Shown: positions 5,981 through 7,373 of the stretch, one piece after another
Layout of the letters: each line of letters starts with the position of its first letter
How positions within the stretch are numbered: position 1 is the stretch's first letter
Origin: Flavobacterium psychrophilum
GTDB lineage: Bacteria; Bacteroidota; Bacteroidia; Flavobacteriales; Flavobacteriaceae
NCBI GenBank assembly: GCA_945878515.1
Contig: CAMCTL010000159.1
Location: forward strand, 1-7,373
DNA length: 7,373 bases
Direction of reading: 5' to 3'
The notes under the pieces: generated by a model
Told to the model about the DNA's origin: nothing
The model's database searches: none
Seen by the model: only the letters and a program-made list of their open reading frames with translations
Made by a program: the position numbers and the translations under genes

Positions 5981-6283
5981 ATGGAATCTGCAGTTATTAT
6001 TGATATTAAGGACAATACTTTTGCTAGACAATTTGAAACGCTCACCCAAAAAGGATTAGTCACGGTTGAATATTCTTTTCAAGAAAAGAAAATATTTTTA
6101 ACGAAAATTAAAGTTCCAGATGCTTTTGATGACGAAGAATTTATTTCAAACTTACTCAAAAATATTATGGAAATTGCCATTGAAAGAAAACTAAAAGTCG
6201 TTCCAATACTTCCTAAAATTGTTTTGTTCTTCAAAAAAAACCCCATTTATAAAGAGTTACTACCACCGGGAATTAGGTTATAA
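5981..6283 (+). CDS. YjdJ/NATD1-type GNAT-fold protein, 100 aa, with altered acetyl-CoA loop
   Basis: The layout matches the short GNAT proteins of the Acetyltransf_CG group (human NATD1, Arabidopsis At1g77540). It has an N-terminal beta region with a Phe-rich strand (FARQFETLTQKGLVTVEYSF), a strand ending in TKIKVP (41-46) where the family has HTEVP, a long helix (about 53-68), VVPILPKIVLFFKKNP (73-88) and YKELLPPG (90-97). Two family hallmarks are missing. The Gly-rich acetyl-CoA loop (usually RGxGxG/A) reads DAFDDEEFIS, with no glycine. The cysteine in the usual P-x-C motif is replaced by PILP. The protein is full length with a good promoter, so it is a real gene, perhaps a non-catalytic relative. 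An error in the loop reading is unlikely since the frame is open throughout. Its stop lies 4 bases from that of the ABC-F gene. Confidence 0.8.
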   Translation: MESAVIIDIKDNTFARQFETLTQKGLVTVEYSFQEKKIFLTKIKVPDAFDDEEFISNLLKNIMEIAIERKLKVVPILPKIVLFFKKNPIYKELLPPGIRL

Positions 6284-6287
6284 AAAA

Positions 6288-7373
6288 CTATTTTTCAATC
6301 TCTCTTAAATTCTCCATTTTTTTATGAGCTAAGAATCCTGCAATATCTTCAAAATGTTCTTTTACTCTTTTGTTGCCAAATTCGAAAACTTTTGTAGCCA
6401 ATCCATCGAGGAAATCTCTATCGTGGGAAACCAGAATCAAAGTTCCATCAAAATCTCGCAATGCGTCCTTAATAATGTCTTTGGTTTTCATGTCCAAATG
6501 GTTCGAAGGCTCATCAAGAATCAATAAATTTACGGGTTCCAATAATAATTTTATCATTGCCAAACGTGTTTTTTCGCCACCAGAAAGCACTTTTACTTTC
6601 TTGGTCACATCGTCTCCATGAAACATAAAAGCACCTAAAATATCCTTGATTTTGGTTCGAACATCTCCCACAGCAATATCATCAATGGTTTCGAAAATAG
6701 TTGCGTTTTCATCCAATAAAGCTGCTTGATTCTGTGCAAAATAGCCAATTTGTGCATTATGACCAATTTCAACCGAACCGCTATCAACACTTATTTGTTT
6801 CATAATGGCTTTGATCATCGTCGATTTTCCCTCACCATTTTTTCCAACAAAAGCTACTTTTTGTCCTCTTTCAATCACGATATTGGCATCTTTGAACACT
6901 ACATGATTGCTGTATGATTTTGACATTTCTTTTACAATCACAGGATATTGTCCCGAACGTGCTGCAGGCGGGAATTTCAACTTCAAAGCCGAAGTATCCA
7001 CCTCGTCAACCTGAACAATAACTAGCTTCTCCAGCATTTTAACCCGAGATTGAACTGCATCGGTTTTTGAAAATGTTCCTTTGAAACGATCTATAAAAGT
7101 TCTATTGTCCGCAATCATTCGTTGTTGCTCATCGAATGCTTTTTGTTGGTGCATGCGACGGTCTTTTCTGAGTTCTAAATAATGAGAATATTTAGCTTTG
7201 TAGTCATAAATTCGGCCCATCGTCACTTCGATTGTTCGATTTGTAATGTTATCGACAAAGGCTCTATCATGCGAAATAACCACAACCGCTTTGGCGGAAT
7301 TGATTAAAAAATCTTCTAACCATTGAATACTTTCAATGTCCATGTGGTTTGTAGGTTCATCGAGTAAAATCAA
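6288..7373 (-). CDS. ABC-F family ATPase, C-terminal two thirds (5' end beyond window)
   Basis: Soluble tandem ABC ATPase without membrane domains; members of this family act on the ribosome, as translation factors or antibiotic-protection proteins. The visible 361 codons start inside NBD1 at its Walker B motif (LILLDEPTNHMD) and H-loop (ISHDR, 34-38). They continue through the charged interdomain helical linker (about 64-117, with KTDAVQSRVKMLEKL) that defines ABC-F, and a complete NBD2: Walker A GKNGEGKST (177-185), signature LSGGEK (263-268), Walker B LILDEPSNHLD (284-294) and H-loop VSHDRDF (315-321). The protein ends about 40 residues later, with no Uup-type C-terminal coiled coil. The whole protein should be near 540 residues, so about 180 are missing. 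The first codon seen, TTG, is an internal Leu and not a start. The exact subfamily, and whether it gives resistance, cannot be told from this part. Confidence 0.95.
   Translation of the reverse strand: MILLDEPTNHMDIESIQWLEDFLINSAKAVVVISHDRAFVDNITNRTIEVTMGRIYDYKAKYSHYLELRKDRRMHQQKAFDEQQRMIADNRTFIDRFKGTFSKTDAVQSRVKMLEKLVIVQVDEVDTSALKLKFPPAARSGQYPVIVKEMSKSYSNHVVFKDANIVIERGQKVAFVGKNGEGKSTMIKAIMKQISVDSGSVEIGHNAQIGYFAQNQAALLDENATIFETIDDIAVGDVRTKIKDILGAFMFHGDDVTKKVKVLSGGEKTRLAMIKLLLEPVNLLILDEPSNHLDMKTKDIIKDALRDFDGTLILVSHDRDFLDGLATKVFEFGNKRVKEHFEDIAGFLAHKKMENLREIEK

Noticed and set aside
5869..6063. Minus-strand open frame of 64 codons across the GNAT promoter and start
   Set aside because: It lies over a well-matched promoter and the start of a recognisable gene on the other strand.
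6370..6917. Plus-strand open frames inside the ABC-F gene (6370-6621, 6726-6917)
   Set aside because: Shadows of Walker and signature motif regions encoded on the minus strand.
7371..7373. TTG at the window edge as start of the ABC-F protein
   Set aside because: It is the first Leu of the Walker B motif in NBD1; the true start lies outside the window.

Overview
The window reads as chromosomal DNA from a Flavobacterium-like member of the Bacteroidota. The evidence is the low GC content, start codons without Shine-Dalgarno sequences but with A-rich leaders, several matches to the Bacteroidota housekeeping promoter (TTG, about 19 bases, TAnnTTTG), and protein sequences of flavobacterial type (ribosomal protein L34, a short CarB, an ABC-F ATPase). 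The assignment comes from recognition; no search was run.

Layout from left to right. A small XRE-type DNA-binding protein (+, 103-456) converges on carB (-, 505-3357), the large subunit of carbamoyl-phosphate synthase, with a hairpin terminator between them. Upstream of carB on the same strand lie two small overlapping genes (3444-3938 and 3928-4095). The second has only 55 codons. They have no assigned function and sit between carB and the terminator of rpmH (4196-4357, ribosomal protein L34). rpmH is divergent from a small membrane protein with TPR-like repeats (+, 4522-5037). That gene converges on an alpha/beta hydrolase (-, 5124-5780) across a strong bidirectional terminator. After a 200-base divergent intergenic region comes a 100-residue YjdJ/NATD1-type GNAT protein (+, 5981-6283). 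Its stop codon lies 4 bases from the stop of an ABC-F ATPase (-, 6288 to beyond the window edge).

How the genes relate. rpmH and the ABC-F protein belong to or act on the ribosome, and carB makes carbamoyl phosphate for pyrimidines and arginine. The others are single small genes with no evident shared pathway. Most neighbouring genes are convergent or divergent, so most transcription units are probably single genes. The exception is the two-gene cassette at 3444-4095, which may read into carB.

The window is mostly ordinary core genome. The points most worth a second look are the uncharacterised overlapping pair between rpmH and carB, a GNAT protein that appears to have lost its acetyl-CoA loop and its cysteine motif, a CarB with no C-terminal allosteric domain, and a C-ending codon preference in the XRE gene unlike its neighbours. 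I see no CRISPR array, insertion sequence, tRNA, rRNA or clear novel multi-gene defence system.
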